Of a stretch of DNA of 64,000 nucleotides, positions 27,521 to 35,434 are shown piece after piece. Both the position numbers and the translations under genes were made by a program. The notes below the pieces were generated by a model. That model did not search any database. It was not told the DNA's origin and was given only the letters and a program-made list of their open reading frames with translations. The stretch is from Sphingomonas sp. Y57 (lineage in GTDB: Bacteria > Pseudomonadota > Alphaproteobacteria > Sphingomonadales > Sphingomonadaceae), in the NCBI RefSeq assembly GCF_001015195.1, contig NZ_LDES01000024.1:186001-250000 (forward strand), in the 5' to 3' direction. Every line of letters starts with the position of its first letter. Within the stretch, counting starts at the first letter, position 1.

Positions 27521-28611
27521 ACATCTCCTTCTTCGCGTCGCGGACCATGACCTTCTACATGGCACGGATGTTCCTGGTGCGCTTCGCGGCGGTGCTCGCG
27601 GCGCTGGTGATCGTGCTGATGGCGCTCGACCTGCTCGGGGAATCGGGGGACATCCTCGCCTATCCGGGCAATGGCGATGCGCAGCTCTGGCTCTACGTCA
27701 CGCTGCGCACGCCGCAGATCATCGCCCGCTTCCTGCCGTTCGCGGCGCTGCTCGCAACCCTGATCACCTTCGTCACGCTGAACCAGAACAGCGAGATCAT
27801 CTCGATGAAGGCGGCGGGCATCTCCGCGCATCAGATACTGGCGCCGCTGGTCGTCGCCAGCCTGGGCGTCGGCATCGTTTCCTTCACCTTCAACGAGCGG
27901 GTGGTGGCGCGCGCGACCGCGACGCTCACCGCCTGGCAGGATGCAGATTACGGCCCGATCCCCCGCGACCGCGGTATCGTCCCGAACATATGGGTGCGCG
28001 ACGGCGACGATCTGATCCACGCCGTGGCGGTGCGCGGCCGGGGCCCCCAGGCGCGCCTCGACAGCGTCACCATCTATGATCGCGACGGCGGCCGGCTGAT
28101 CTCGATCATCAAGGGTGCCCGCGCCATCCAGGCCGACGGCGGCTGGCGGATCGCCGGGGCCAGCCGGTTCGACGTGGCAAAGGGCGTGACGGCGAAGGTC
28201 GCGACCTTCGATTTCGCCAGGGGGGTGACGGCCGATCGCTTCACCCTGGCCAATGTCGATCCTGCGTCGAAGTCGATCGTTCAGCTCCGCACCGCGATCG
28301 CCGATCTCGACGCGGCCGGCCGGCCTACCGGGCCGCTGCGTGCGGGGCTGTGGCATAAGCTTTCGGGGCCGCTCTCGGCGGTGCTGATGCCGTTGCTGGC
28401 TGCGGTCGCCGCGTTCGGCCTCGCCCGGTCGGGGCATCTGTTCATCCGTGCGGTGATCGGCATGGCGCTCGGTTTCGCCTATTTCGTTGCCGACAATTTC
28501 GCGCTGGCGATGGGGAATCTCGGTGCCTATCCGCCGTTCCTCGCGGCCTGGGCGCCGTTCCTGCTTTTCCTGCTGATCGGCGAAACCGTGCTGATTCGGA
28601 CCGAGGAATAG
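27517..28611 (+). CDS. lptG: LptG-type LPS export permease
   Basis: Second YjgP/YjgQ-family permease, 364 residues, with the same layout as LptF: three N-terminal helices, a periplasmic domain (about 130-265), and three C-terminal helices. LNQNSEIISMKAAGISAHQI is the conserved cytoplasmic coupling segment. The ATG overlaps the lptF stop by 4 bases (ATGA), so the pair is coupled. A longer open frame upstream overlaps lptF and was discarded. In a glycosphingolipid-bearing sphingomonad this pair may export glycosphingolipid; that is inference. Confidence 0.92.
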   Translation: MNISFFASRTMTFYMARMFLVRFAAVLAALVIVLMALDLLGESGDILAYPGNGDAQLWLYVTLRTPQIIARFLPFAALLATLITFVTLNQNSEIISMKAAGISAHQILAPLVVASLGVGIVSFTFNERVVARATATLTAWQDADYGPIPRDRGIVPNIWVRDGDDLIHAVAVRGRGPQARLDSVTIYDRDGGRLISIIKGARAIQADGGWRIAGASRFDVAKGVTAKVATFDFARGVTADRFTLANVDPASKSIVQLRTAIADLDAAGRPTGPLRAGLWHKLSGPLSAVLMPLLAAVAAFGLARSGHLFIRAVIGMALGFAYFVADNFALAMGNLGAYPPFLAAWAPFLLFLLIGETVLIRTEE

Positions 28612-28711
28612 CTTTTCGACGCCATGCGGTCCTAAAAGCGCCGCATTGCCAATTCAGATCGCAATCCCATATGGGCCCCGGTCAGGGGCGGTTTTCGAAT
28701 TCGAGGTTTGC

Positions 28712-29476
28712 GTGAAGCTGTCGCCCATCAAGCCCGCCTTCTGGGCCAAGGAACATCATCTCGACCGCATGACGTTGCGGGAGCTGTGGGTCGCCTATTT
28801 CCAATATCCGGCGATCATCGGCTATCTGCTGTGCGCTGCCGTGGCTATCGGGTTGTACTTCCGTTATCCGGCACCGGTGCTGCCGACGGTGGTGGCTGTG
28901 GCCGTCTCGATCTTTGTCTATCCGCTGGTCTGGTATTGCCTGCATCGCTGGGTGCTGCACAGCCGGTGGATGTTCAAGGTGCCCTTCCTGGCCGCGACCT
29001 GGAAGCGCATTCATTACGACCATCACCAGGACCCGAACCGGCTCGAGATCCTGTTCGGCGCGCTTCACACCACGCTGCCGACGATCGCGCTCGCGACCGC
29101 CCCGATCGGTTATCTGATCGGCGGCACCGGCGCTGCGCTGGCGGCTTTCGCCACCGGGCTGATCACCACCTGCGTCTACGAATTCTTCCACTGCATCCAG
29201 CACCTTGCCTACAAGCCGAAGCGCAAGTGGGTGATGGAGATGAAGGCACGCCATATGGCGCATCATTTCCATGACGAGCGCGGCAATTACGGCATTACCA
29301 ACTATTTCTGGGACAAGCTCTTCCGCACCTATTACGAGCGGATCGATAAGGACAAGAAGAGCGAGACGGTGTTCAATCTCGGCTACACCCCCGAGGTGGC
29401 CGAGCGCTACCCGTGGGTGGCCCGGCTCTCGGGCGGGGTTGCCACCGGCCATCCGAGCCAGCGCATCCCGCACTGA
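28712..29476 (+). CDS. Fatty acid hydroxylase (sterol desaturase superfamily)
   Basis: Membrane di-iron oxygenase of about 254 residues. The histidine boxes are HRWVLH, HYDHHQD, HCIQH and HMAHHFH, in the family's order, with helices between them. This superfamily includes ceramide and sphingoid-base hydroxylases (FA2H- and Sur2-like). GTG 28712 is preferred to the upstream frame start at 28646, because GAGG lies 6 bases before it. Its stop overlaps the start of the ceramide-synthase-like gene by one base. Sphingomonad ceramides carry 2-hydroxy fatty acids, so hydroxylation of the acyl chain is a good candidate, with the long-chain base as alternative. Confidence 0.85.
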   Translation: MKLSPIKPAFWAKEHHLDRMTLRELWVAYFQYPAIIGYLLCAAVAIGLYFRYPAPVLPTVVAVAVSIFVYPLVWYCLHRWVLHSRWMFKVPFLAATWKRIHYDHHQDPNRLEILFGALHTTLPTIALATAPIGYLIGGTGAALAAFATGLITTCVYEFFHCIQHLAYKPKRKWVMEMKARHMAHHFHDERGNYGITNYFWDKLFRTYYERIDKDKKSETVFNLGYTPEVAERYPWVARLSGGVATGHPSQRIPH

Positions 29477-30624
29477 TGCCGGTCGTCATCCGTCCCGTTG
29501 CCGGCAAGGCGGACCGCAGGCGCTTCGTCGAGTTGGCCTATGCGCTCAACGCCAAGGATCCGAGCTGGGTGCCGCCGCTTCGGGTCGAGGCGCTCGAGCT
29601 GATAACGCCCGGCAAGAACCCCTTCTACGAACATGCCGAGCAGCAGCTGTTCCTGGCCGAGCGGGGCGGCAAGCCGGTCGGGCGCATCTCTGCGCATTTC
29701 GACCGGCTGTGGCATGCGATGCCCGCCGAGCAAGGCGGTGGACCGGGCATCGGCAATTGGGGGCTGCTGGAAGCGGCCGATCAGGAAGTCGCTACCGCGC
29801 TGATCGATCGGGCCGAACAATGGCTTCGCGACAAGGGCATGACCAGTGTCATGGCTCCGCTGAGCTGTTCGATCTGGGAAGAGCCGGGCCTGCTCGTCCA
29901 GGGCCACGACCATCCGCCGACGGTGATGATGGGGCACGACAGCCCCGCTTACCAGGGTTGGATCGAGCCACTCGGCTACAAGGGGATCAAGGACCTCCTG
30001 ACCTACGATCTCGACATCACCCAGGACTTCCCGCCGCTGGTTCAGCGGATCGTCAGCTCGGGCGAGCGCAACGCGCGCATCCGCATCCGCAAGGTCGACA
30101 AGAGCCGCTTCGACGAAGAAGCCCAGCTGATCCTCTCGATCCTCAACGATGCCTGGTCGGACAATTGGGGGTTCGTTCCGATCACGCCGGCGGAGATCGC
30201 CTATACCGGCAAGAAACTGAAGCCGATCGTGTTCGAGGATCTGATCCGCGTCGCGGAGGTGGACGGCGAGCCGGTCGCTTTCATGATGACCTGGCCCGAT
30301 CTCAACGAGTTGATGGCCGATCTCGACGGGCGGCTCTTTCCCTTCAACTGGGCCAAGCTGCTGTGGCGCCTTCGCAAGCCACAGGTGAAGACGATGCGCG
30401 TGCCGCTGATGGGCGTCGTGAAGAAGCTGCAGGCGACCCGCCTGGCCAGCCAGCTCGCCTTCATGATGATCGAATATATCCGGCGCGATTCGGTCGCCAA
30501 CTATGGCGCGACCCGGGGCGAAATCGGCTGGATCCTCGAGGACAACCAGGGGATGCGCTCGATCGCCGAGACGATCGACAGTCGGGTCAACAAGACCTAT
30601 CGGATCTATTCGAAGGATCTCTGA
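29476..30624 (+). CDS. GNAT-fold protein, bacterial ceramide synthase candidate
   Basis: A 382-residue protein with a GNAT-like fold. The opening VVIRPVAGKADRRRFVELAY and the motifs NPFYEHAEQQLFLAE and WGFVPITPAEIAY are shared by large alphaproteobacterial N-acyltransferase-like proteins. The bacterial ceramide synthase of Caulobacter, which joins a fatty acyl-CoA to 3-ketodihydrosphingosine, is of this general type. ATG 29476 overlaps the hydroxylase stop (TGATG). The hydroxylase neighbour and the spt cluster 8 kb upstream make ceramide synthase the favoured reading; homology was judged by eye. Confidence 0.7.
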   Translation: MPVVIRPVAGKADRRRFVELAYALNAKDPSWVPPLRVEALELITPGKNPFYEHAEQQLFLAERGGKPVGRISAHFDRLWHAMPAEQGGGPGIGNWGLLEAADQEVATALIDRAEQWLRDKGMTSVMAPLSCSIWEEPGLLVQGHDHPPTVMMGHDSPAYQGWIEPLGYKGIKDLLTYDLDITQDFPPLVQRIVSSGERNARIRIRKVDKSRFDEEAQLILSILNDAWSDNWGFVPITPAEIAYTGKKLKPIVFEDLIRVAEVDGEPVAFMMTWPDLNELMADLDGRLFPFNWAKLLWRLRKPQVKTMRVPLMGVVKKLQATRLASQLAFMMIEYIRRDSVANYGATRGEIGWILEDNQGMRSIAETIDSRVNKTYRIYSKDL

Positions 30625-30669
30625 GGGCTCCCATCCGGGCGTTGCCAGGTGAACCGAACCGGAGGGACC

Positions 30670-31302
30670 GTGCCTCTTCACAGCTGGTGGCTTTTCGTCT
30701 GCGCGACCTTCGTGATCTCGGCCATGCCTGGGCCGAACATGCTGCATGTCATGACGCAGAGCATGCGTCACGGCTTCCGCCGGGCCTTCTTTACCATGGC
30801 CGGGTGCCTGCTGGCGCTGCTCGTGCTGTTCGGCCTGTCCGCGATGGGGATGAGTGCGCTGATCGCGGCGCTGCCGGAACTGCTGACCGCCATGAAGATC
30901 GTTGGCGCGGCTTATCTGATCTGGATCGGTATCAAGGCCTTGCGCGACGACAGCCCGCCGATCGACATTGATGCCGGCAACGTCGAGCTGCAGGGAAAGA
31001 GCGCGGGCGAACTGTTCCGCGCGGGCATGCTGATCAGCCTCAGCAACCCGAAGGCGCTGATCTTCGCCGCCGCCTTCTTCCCCCAGTTCGTCAGTCCGGC
31101 CTTGCCGAAGGGGCCGCAGTTCGCGATCCTGCTCGGCACCTTCGTGGTGATCGAGAGCGGCTGGTATATGACATACGCCACGGGAGGGCGGACGCTCGCG
31201 CACTATCTGCGTCGGGCCGAATGGCAGCGCCATGTCAGCCGGGCAAGCGGAGCGCTGTTCGTCCTGTTCGGCCTTTCGCTGCTGGCGTGGCGCGGGCGGT
31301 AA
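30670..31302 (+). CDS. LysE family translocator
   Basis: Inner-membrane exporter of amino acids or related small molecules. About 210 residues with six hydrophobic segments. The family's N-terminal signature is SAMPGPNMLHVMTQSMRHGFRRA, and later NPKALIFAAAFFPQFV. GTG 30670 is chosen because GGAGG starts 9 bases upstream; GTG 30649 would add seven residues. The substrate (lysine, homoserine, threonine or a toxic analogue) cannot be told. It precedes the DUF1244 gene by 10 bases in the same direction, so cotranscription is likely. Confidence 0.88.
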   Translation: MPLHSWWLFVCATFVISAMPGPNMLHVMTQSMRHGFRRAFFTMAGCLLALLVLFGLSAMGMSALIAALPELLTAMKIVGAAYLIWIGIKALRDDSPPIDIDAGNVELQGKSAGELFRAGMLISLSNPKALIFAAAFFPQFVSPALPKGPQFAILLGTFVVIESGWYMTYATGGRTLAHYLRRAEWQRHVSRASGALFVLFGLSLLAWRGR

Positions 31303-31312
31303 GGAGGATGAC

Positions 31313-31609
31313 ATGTCCATAGACGATATCGACGACAAGCATGCCGCCGCGGCCTTCCGCCGGCTCGTCCGCCATCTCCAGCATCGCGACGATGCGCAGA
31401 ATGTCGACCTGATGGGACTGGCCGGCTTCTGTCGCAACTGCCTGTCCGATTGGCTGGCCGAGGCGGCCGGCGGGGCGATCGACAAGGATGCCGCGCGCGA
31501 GGCGATCTACGCCATGCCCTATTCGGAATGGAAGGCGAAGCAGCCGCCCGCCACGGCCGAACAGCTGGCTCGAATGGATGCGAGCGTGGCGAAAAACAAG
31601 GCTGGCTGA
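31313..31609 (+). CDS. DUF1244 domain protein
   Basis: A 98-residue protein with the DUF1244 pattern: AAAFRRLVRHLQHRDDAQNVDLM, split here as AAAFRRLVRHLQHR and DDAQNVDLMGLAGFCRNCL, then MPYSEWKAK. The FCRNC pair of cysteines is family-typical. The function is not known; DUF1244 proteins often sit in conserved but uncharacterised spots in proteobacterial genomes. ATG 31313 has AAGGAGG about 9 bases upstream, one of the best ribosome sites in the window. The frame opens earlier at 31232, but that is inside the LysE gene. Confidence 0.88.
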   Translation: MSIDDIDDKHAAAAFRRLVRHLQHRDDAQNVDLMGLAGFCRNCLSDWLAEAAGGAIDKDAAREAIYAMPYSEWKAKQPPATAEQLARMDASVAKNKAG

Positions 31610-31610
31610 G

Positions 31611-32387
31611 TTAGCGCAGGGTGATCCAGGTCGGCGCGTGGTCGCTGGCCTTTTCCAGCGCGCGGGTGTCCTTGTCGACCCCGGCGCCGGTGAGCCGATC
31701 GGCAGCCGCGGGGCTCAGCATGAGATGGTCGATCCGGAAGCCGGCATCGCGTTGCCAGGCGCCCGCCTGATAGTCCCAGAACGTATAGACCGGCCCGTGC
31801 GGATGGATAGTGCGCACCGCATCGGTCCAGCCCGCGTTGCACAGCCGGCGAAAGGCGGCGCGGCTCTCGGGCTGGGTCAGCGCGTCGCTCGCCATCGCGC
31901 GTTCGGAGAAGACGTCGTCGGTCGACGGGGTCGGAATGACATTATAGTCGCCGGCCAGCACGACCGGCATCTCGCCAGCCCACAATCCAGCGGCATGGTC
32001 GATCAGCCGGTCGAACCAGGCCAGCTTATAGTCGAATTTCGGACCGGGCACCGGATTGCCGTTGGGCAGGTAGATCGAGGCAACGATCACGCCGTTGATC
32101 TCCGCCTCGATATAACGGCTGTGGCTGGGATCCGGATCGTCGGGCAGTCCCTTGCGTCGTTCAGTCGGCTGAGTGCCCCTGGCAAGGATCGCGACGCCGT
32201 TGAAGCCCTTCTGCCCGTGCCAAATCGCGCCGTAGCCGGCGGCCTCGATATCGGCGATCGGAAAGGTCTCGTCGGACGTCTTGATCTCCTGCAGGCAGGC
32301 GATGTCGGGCGCCTTCTGTTCGAGCCATTCGACGAGGCGAGGGAGACGGGCCTTGATCCCGTTTATGTTGAAGGTCGCGATCTTCAT
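31611..32387 (-). CDS. xth: Exodeoxyribonuclease III
   Basis: AP endonuclease and 3'-phosphatase of base-excision repair. It has 258 residues: MKIATFNINGIKARLPRL, CLQEIKTSDETFP (metal-binding Glu), then LAGDYNVIPTPSTDD and FRIDHLMLS, with SDHAPTWITLR at the C-terminus carrying the catalytic Asp-His pair. The frame is open to 32561, but ATG 32387 starts exactly at the family N-terminus. It lies just past the convergent DUF1244 gene and downstream of erpA. Confidence 0.95.
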   Translation of the reverse strand: MKIATFNINGIKARLPRLVEWLEQKAPDIACLQEIKTSDETFPIADIEAAGYGAIWHGQKGFNGVAILARGTQPTERRKGLPDDPDPSHSRYIEAEINGVIVASIYLPNGNPVPGPKFDYKLAWFDRLIDHAAGLWAGEMPVVLAGDYNVIPTPSTDDVFSERAMASDALTQPESRAAFRRLCNAGWTDAVRTIHPHGPVYTFWDYQAGAWQRDAGFRIDHLMLSPAAADRLTGAGVDKDTRALEKASDHAPTWITLR

Positions 32388-32454
32388 GGGCCCGGGGATA
32401 GCGTGCCCGGCGGGCATCGTCACCCGTAGAACTGTCGCCTTGCTCGACGAAAGA

Positions 32455-32790
32455 TCAGACCGAGAAGCTGGAACCGCAGCCGCAGCCCGAGGCGGCATTG
32501 GGATTGTTGACGCGGAACGCCGCGCCGCCCAGCGACTCGACATAGTCGACCGCGCCGCCACGGACGAGATCGAGGCTCATCGGATCGACCACCAGCGTCA
32601 CGCCGTCCCGGGTCGCGACGGTGTCGTCCTCGGCCGGGGCGTCCGCCAGCTCGAACTTATACTGGAAGCCCGCGCAGCCGCCGCCGTCGATCGCCAGCCG
32701 CAATATGGCCGGCTTGCCGGTCTTGCTGGCGATCAGGGCGACCCGCGCTGCGGCGGACGGGGTCAGGTCGATGTCGGGCGTGGCGTCCAT
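32455..32790 (-). CDS. erpA: A-type iron-sulfur carrier (HesB/IscA/ErpA family)
   Basis: Carrier that hands Fe-S clusters to apo-proteins. It has 111 residues, with LTPSAAARVALIASK at the start and the three cluster-binding cysteines in DGGGCAGFQY and SGCGCGSSFSV. It lies 67 bases before xth. ErpA is chosen over IscA because no isc or suf genes are near. Naming within the family is uncertain. In many alphaproteobacteria a HesB-type gene lies next to dgt; here dgt is about 26 kb away. Confidence 0.88.
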   Translation of the reverse strand: MDATPDIDLTPSAAARVALIASKTGKPAILRLAIDGGGCAGFQYKFELADAPAEDDTVATRDGVTLVVDPMSLDLVRGGAVDYVESLGGAAFRVNNPNAASGCGCGSSFSV

Positions 32791-32862
32791 GGCATCAAGA
32801 TAGGAAGGAAAGAGGCCACCGGCAATCGCCGGCGGCCGATTCGCTTGCCGTTGGGACGGAGG

Positions 32863-33552
32863 TCAGTCCTCGGGACCGCCCTGGGCGATGTCCGACTTCT
32901 GCTCGTTGACCGCCATGATGTAGTTGGCCGACTGCAGGAACGGCACGGGATTGACCGCGCGGCCGTCGATGCGGACCTCATAATGGAGATGGTTGCCGGT
33001 CGAACGGCCGGTCGAGCCGACATAGCCGATCAGATCGCCGCGCTTGATCCGCTGCCCCGGACGAGCGGCGATGCGCGACATATGGCCGTAGCGGGTCGAG
33101 ATCCCCTTGCCATGCTCGATTTCAACCATGTTGCCATAGCCGCCGAACCACTCGGCGCGATCCACCATGCCGTCGGCCGTCGCGTAGATCGGGGTGCCGC
33201 TGGGCGAGGCAAGGTCGATGCCTGCGTGCATCGCCGCCGATCCGGCGAACGGGTCGGAGCGGACACCGAAGGCGCTTGAGAAGGTGAATTTGGCAATCGG
33301 CAGGATCGACGGGATCGAGATCGCGCCGGTGGTCGCGACGTTGACCGTGTCAAGCTTCTTCCACGACTGGAAGATCGCCCGGAACTGCGCGGCGGCTTGC
33401 GCGTTTGGAGCAACATCACCGTCCTGTGCCAGGGCGGGCGTGGTCGACGCCGACAGCAGCAGAGCTGCGGCGAACGCCTTGGTGCGGATCATTGAGGCCG
33501 AGAAAGTGAACAGGCGCCGAAGCGTCGGAAGAACGGTACCAAGGAAGAGCAT
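32863..33552 (-). CDS. M23 family peptidase, LytM domain
   Basis: Secreted zinc endopeptidase of the LytM/M23 type, which cuts peptidoglycan cross-links or activates amidases. The N-terminus is an export signal, MIRTKAFAAALLLSASTTPA in its last part; the ATG at 33552 has GGGGGAATT upstream. Zinc-binding residues are in MHAGIDLASPSG (His, Asp) and HLHYEVRIDG (HxH), with the TGRSTGNHLHYEV signature intact. It has 229 residues. It lies between erpA and the DUF455 gene, all leftward, but 72-84 base gaps argue against a tight operon. Confidence 0.88.
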   Translation of the reverse strand: MLFLGTVLPTLRRLFTFSASMIRTKAFAAALLLSASTTPALAQDGDVAPNAQAAAQFRAIFQSWKKLDTVNVATTGAISIPSILPIAKFTFSSAFGVRSDPFAGSAAMHAGIDLASPSGTPIYATADGMVDRAEWFGGYGNMVEIEHGKGISTRYGHMSRIAARPGQRIKRGDLIGYVGSTGRSTGNHLHYEVRIDGRAVNPVPFLQSANYIMAVNEQKSDIAQGGPED

Positions 33553-33636
33553 AATTCCCCCGACATCGGAAACATTTGCCCGGACCGGATCATCCGGGCG
33601 GACCCTGTTGTGCCGACGTCAGGAATTGCCCCCCCC

Positions 33637-34464
33637 TCACGCGACGGATGGGTTGTGAGAAAGATCACAGGGGGCGGCAACCCCAGCCATCATCTCTTTC
33701 GTTAAACCGGCTCTACGGCGCGCTGAGTCGTTGAACGGAGGCTTAACCGCACCGCGGAAGTGTAACCTGACCATCGATTGCCAGCTTTGTGCACAATCGA
33801 TTCGCGCTGCGTCGCACAAGAATCGAAACCAGGCGACGCCGGCCGCGACATGGTCCACCTCGTCATCGGCGATGCGGCGCATGACCCGGGCCGATCGCTC
33901 GTCACCGGCGGCTTCGAAACGGCTTATCAAAGAAGGGGTTACGTCGAGTCCTCGGGCTTCGAGAACCATCGGTACCACGGCCAGCCGGGCCAGCGGATCG
34001 TGCGCCGTCTCCGCCGCTGCCTCCCACAGGCCGTCGTGCGCAGGAAGGTCGCCGTAGCGCGCGCCATAGGTTTTCAGCCGCCGTTCGATCAGCGCGAAGT
34101 GCATCGCCTCCTCGGCGCCTACTGCGATCCATTCGTCGACGAAGCGTTGCGGGAATTGCCCGCCGAAGCGGCCAACCAGATCGAAGGCCAGGTCGATCGC
34201 GACATATTCGATATGGGCGAGGGCGTGGAGCATCGCGATCCGCGCCCGGGGCGACCCGGCGCGCCCGCGCTTCGGCATGCGGGACGGCGGTAGCAGCGGT
34301 GGACGATCGGTACGCGCCGGACGGTCCGGCATCGCCGTGGCGAAGCCCCACGGAATCCTGCCAAGCCGCCATCCGCGGGCGGCCCGTCGCGCCGCCTTCA
34401 CCTTGGCGAGCGGTTCGGGCTCGTCGAGTACGGCGCGGCAGGCGGCCGAGATGTCGGAGGGCAT
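33637..34464 (-). CDS. Ferritin-like DUF455 protein
   Basis: A 275-residue ferritin-like four-helix protein of the DUF455 family. Metal-ligand motifs are HALAHIEYVAIDLA, VGAEEAMHFALIE, and DDEVDHVAAG. The family is a di-metal protein of unknown substrate. Its start codon overlaps the stop of the HDAC-like gene by one base (TGATG), so the two are translated together. It could be an oxygenase or oxidoreductase acting on the same substrate or its product, but nothing shows this. Confidence 0.85.
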   Translation of the reverse strand: MPSDISAACRAVLDEPEPLAKVKAARRAARGWRLGRIPWGFATAMPDRPARTDRPPLLPPSRMPKRGRAGSPRARIAMLHALAHIEYVAIDLAFDLVGRFGGQFPQRFVDEWIAVGAEEAMHFALIERRLKTYGARYGDLPAHDGLWEAAAETAHDPLARLAVVPMVLEARGLDVTPSLISRFEAAGDERSARVMRRIADDEVDHVAAGVAWFRFLCDAARIDCAQSWQSMVRLHFRGAVKPPFNDSARRRAGLTKEMMAGVAAPCDLSHNPSVA

Positions 34465-35399
34465 CAGTTCATATCCAATAGGGCGGTGGTGCCGGCGTCG
34501 GCATCGCGGAACGCCTCATAGAGCGCGAGGATCGAGCCGACATGCCGCCGCGCCACGGCGAGGCGATCGTCGCCATAACCGCCGCCGAGCACGCTGGCCA
34601 GCGGGATGCCGCGCAGCCGGGCCTGTCGCATCACGAACTGGTCGCGGTCATGCAGGCCCTTGTCGCTGAGGGCGAGCCGGCCGAGCCGGTCGTCGCGATG
34701 CGGGTCGACTCCGGCCTGGTAGAGGATCAGGTCGGGTATGAAGGCATCGATCGAGGCCGGTAGGTGCGCTGCCAATATATCCAGATAATCCGAATCGCCC
34801 GTCATGTCGGGCAGACCGAGGTCGAACGAGGAGCGGGCCTTGCGGACGGGGAAATTATGTTCGCTGTGGATCGAGAAGGTGAACAGGCCGGGGTGGCCCG
34901 CTGTCAGTACCGCCGTGCCGTCTCCCTGGTGGACGTCGAGGTCGACAATCATGATCCGTGTCGCGTCGCCCTCGGCGACCAGCCGGCAGGCCGCGATGGC
35001 CAGATCGTTGAACACGCAATAGCCGGCGCCGCTATCCGCCATCGCGTGGTGGCTGCCGCCCGCGCCGTTGGCAGCATAGCCGTGCCGCAGGGCCAGTTTC
35101 GCCGCCAGCCAGGTGCCGCCGGGGGCGAGAAAGGCACGCCGTGCCACCCGCTCGGTGACCGGGAAGCCGATCCGCCGCGCCTTGTGAGGCGGCACGGTGC
35201 ATGTGGCGACTTCGGCCACATAGTCGGGGTCGTGGACTGCCTCGATCCAGCCCCGCGGCATCGGCTCGGGTTCGTGGAGCTGCGGCGCGGCCCCGCTTTC
35301 CGCGAGGGCCTGCATCACGAGCCCGTATTTGTCGAAGCTGAAGCTGCTTCCCGGCGCGGCCGGCGAGACATAATGAGGGTGGTGAACGACATGCAGCAT
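34464..35399 (-). CDS. Histone deacetylase family amidohydrolase
   Basis: Zinc-dependent deacetylase of the HDAC/acetylpolyamine amidohydrolase superfamily. It has 311 residues. The catalytic His pair is in GGSHHAMADSG, the metal ligands in DLDVHQGDGT, and YQAGVDPHRDDRLG closes the site. Bacterial members deacetylate acetylated polyamines or small amides; acetylated protein lysine is also possible. It is coupled to the DUF455 gene. The start at 35399 gives MLHVVHHPHYVSPAAPG, as in family members. Confidence 0.9.
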   Translation of the reverse strand: MLHVVHHPHYVSPAAPGSSFSFDKYGLVMQALAESGAAPQLHEPEPMPRGWIEAVHDPDYVAEVATCTVPPHKARRIGFPVTERVARRAFLAPGGTWLAAKLALRHGYAANGAGGSHHAMADSGAGYCVFNDLAIAACRLVAEGDATRIMIVDLDVHQGDGTAVLTAGHPGLFTFSIHSEHNFPVRKARSSFDLGLPDMTGDSDYLDILAAHLPASIDAFIPDLILYQAGVDPHRDDRLGRLALSDKGLHDRDQFVMRQARLRGIPLASVLGGGYGDDRLAVARRHVGSILALYEAFRDADAGTTALLDMN

Positions 35400-35434
35400 C
35401 TTGCCTCATTATCCGATTTTGCCGATGGAAAGCC

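Noticed and set aside
29407-31485. 692-residue open frame antisense across the hydroxylase, GNAT and LysE genes
   Set aside because: It covers three well-supported genes on the other strand and has no recognisable motif; it is a codon-bias shadow.
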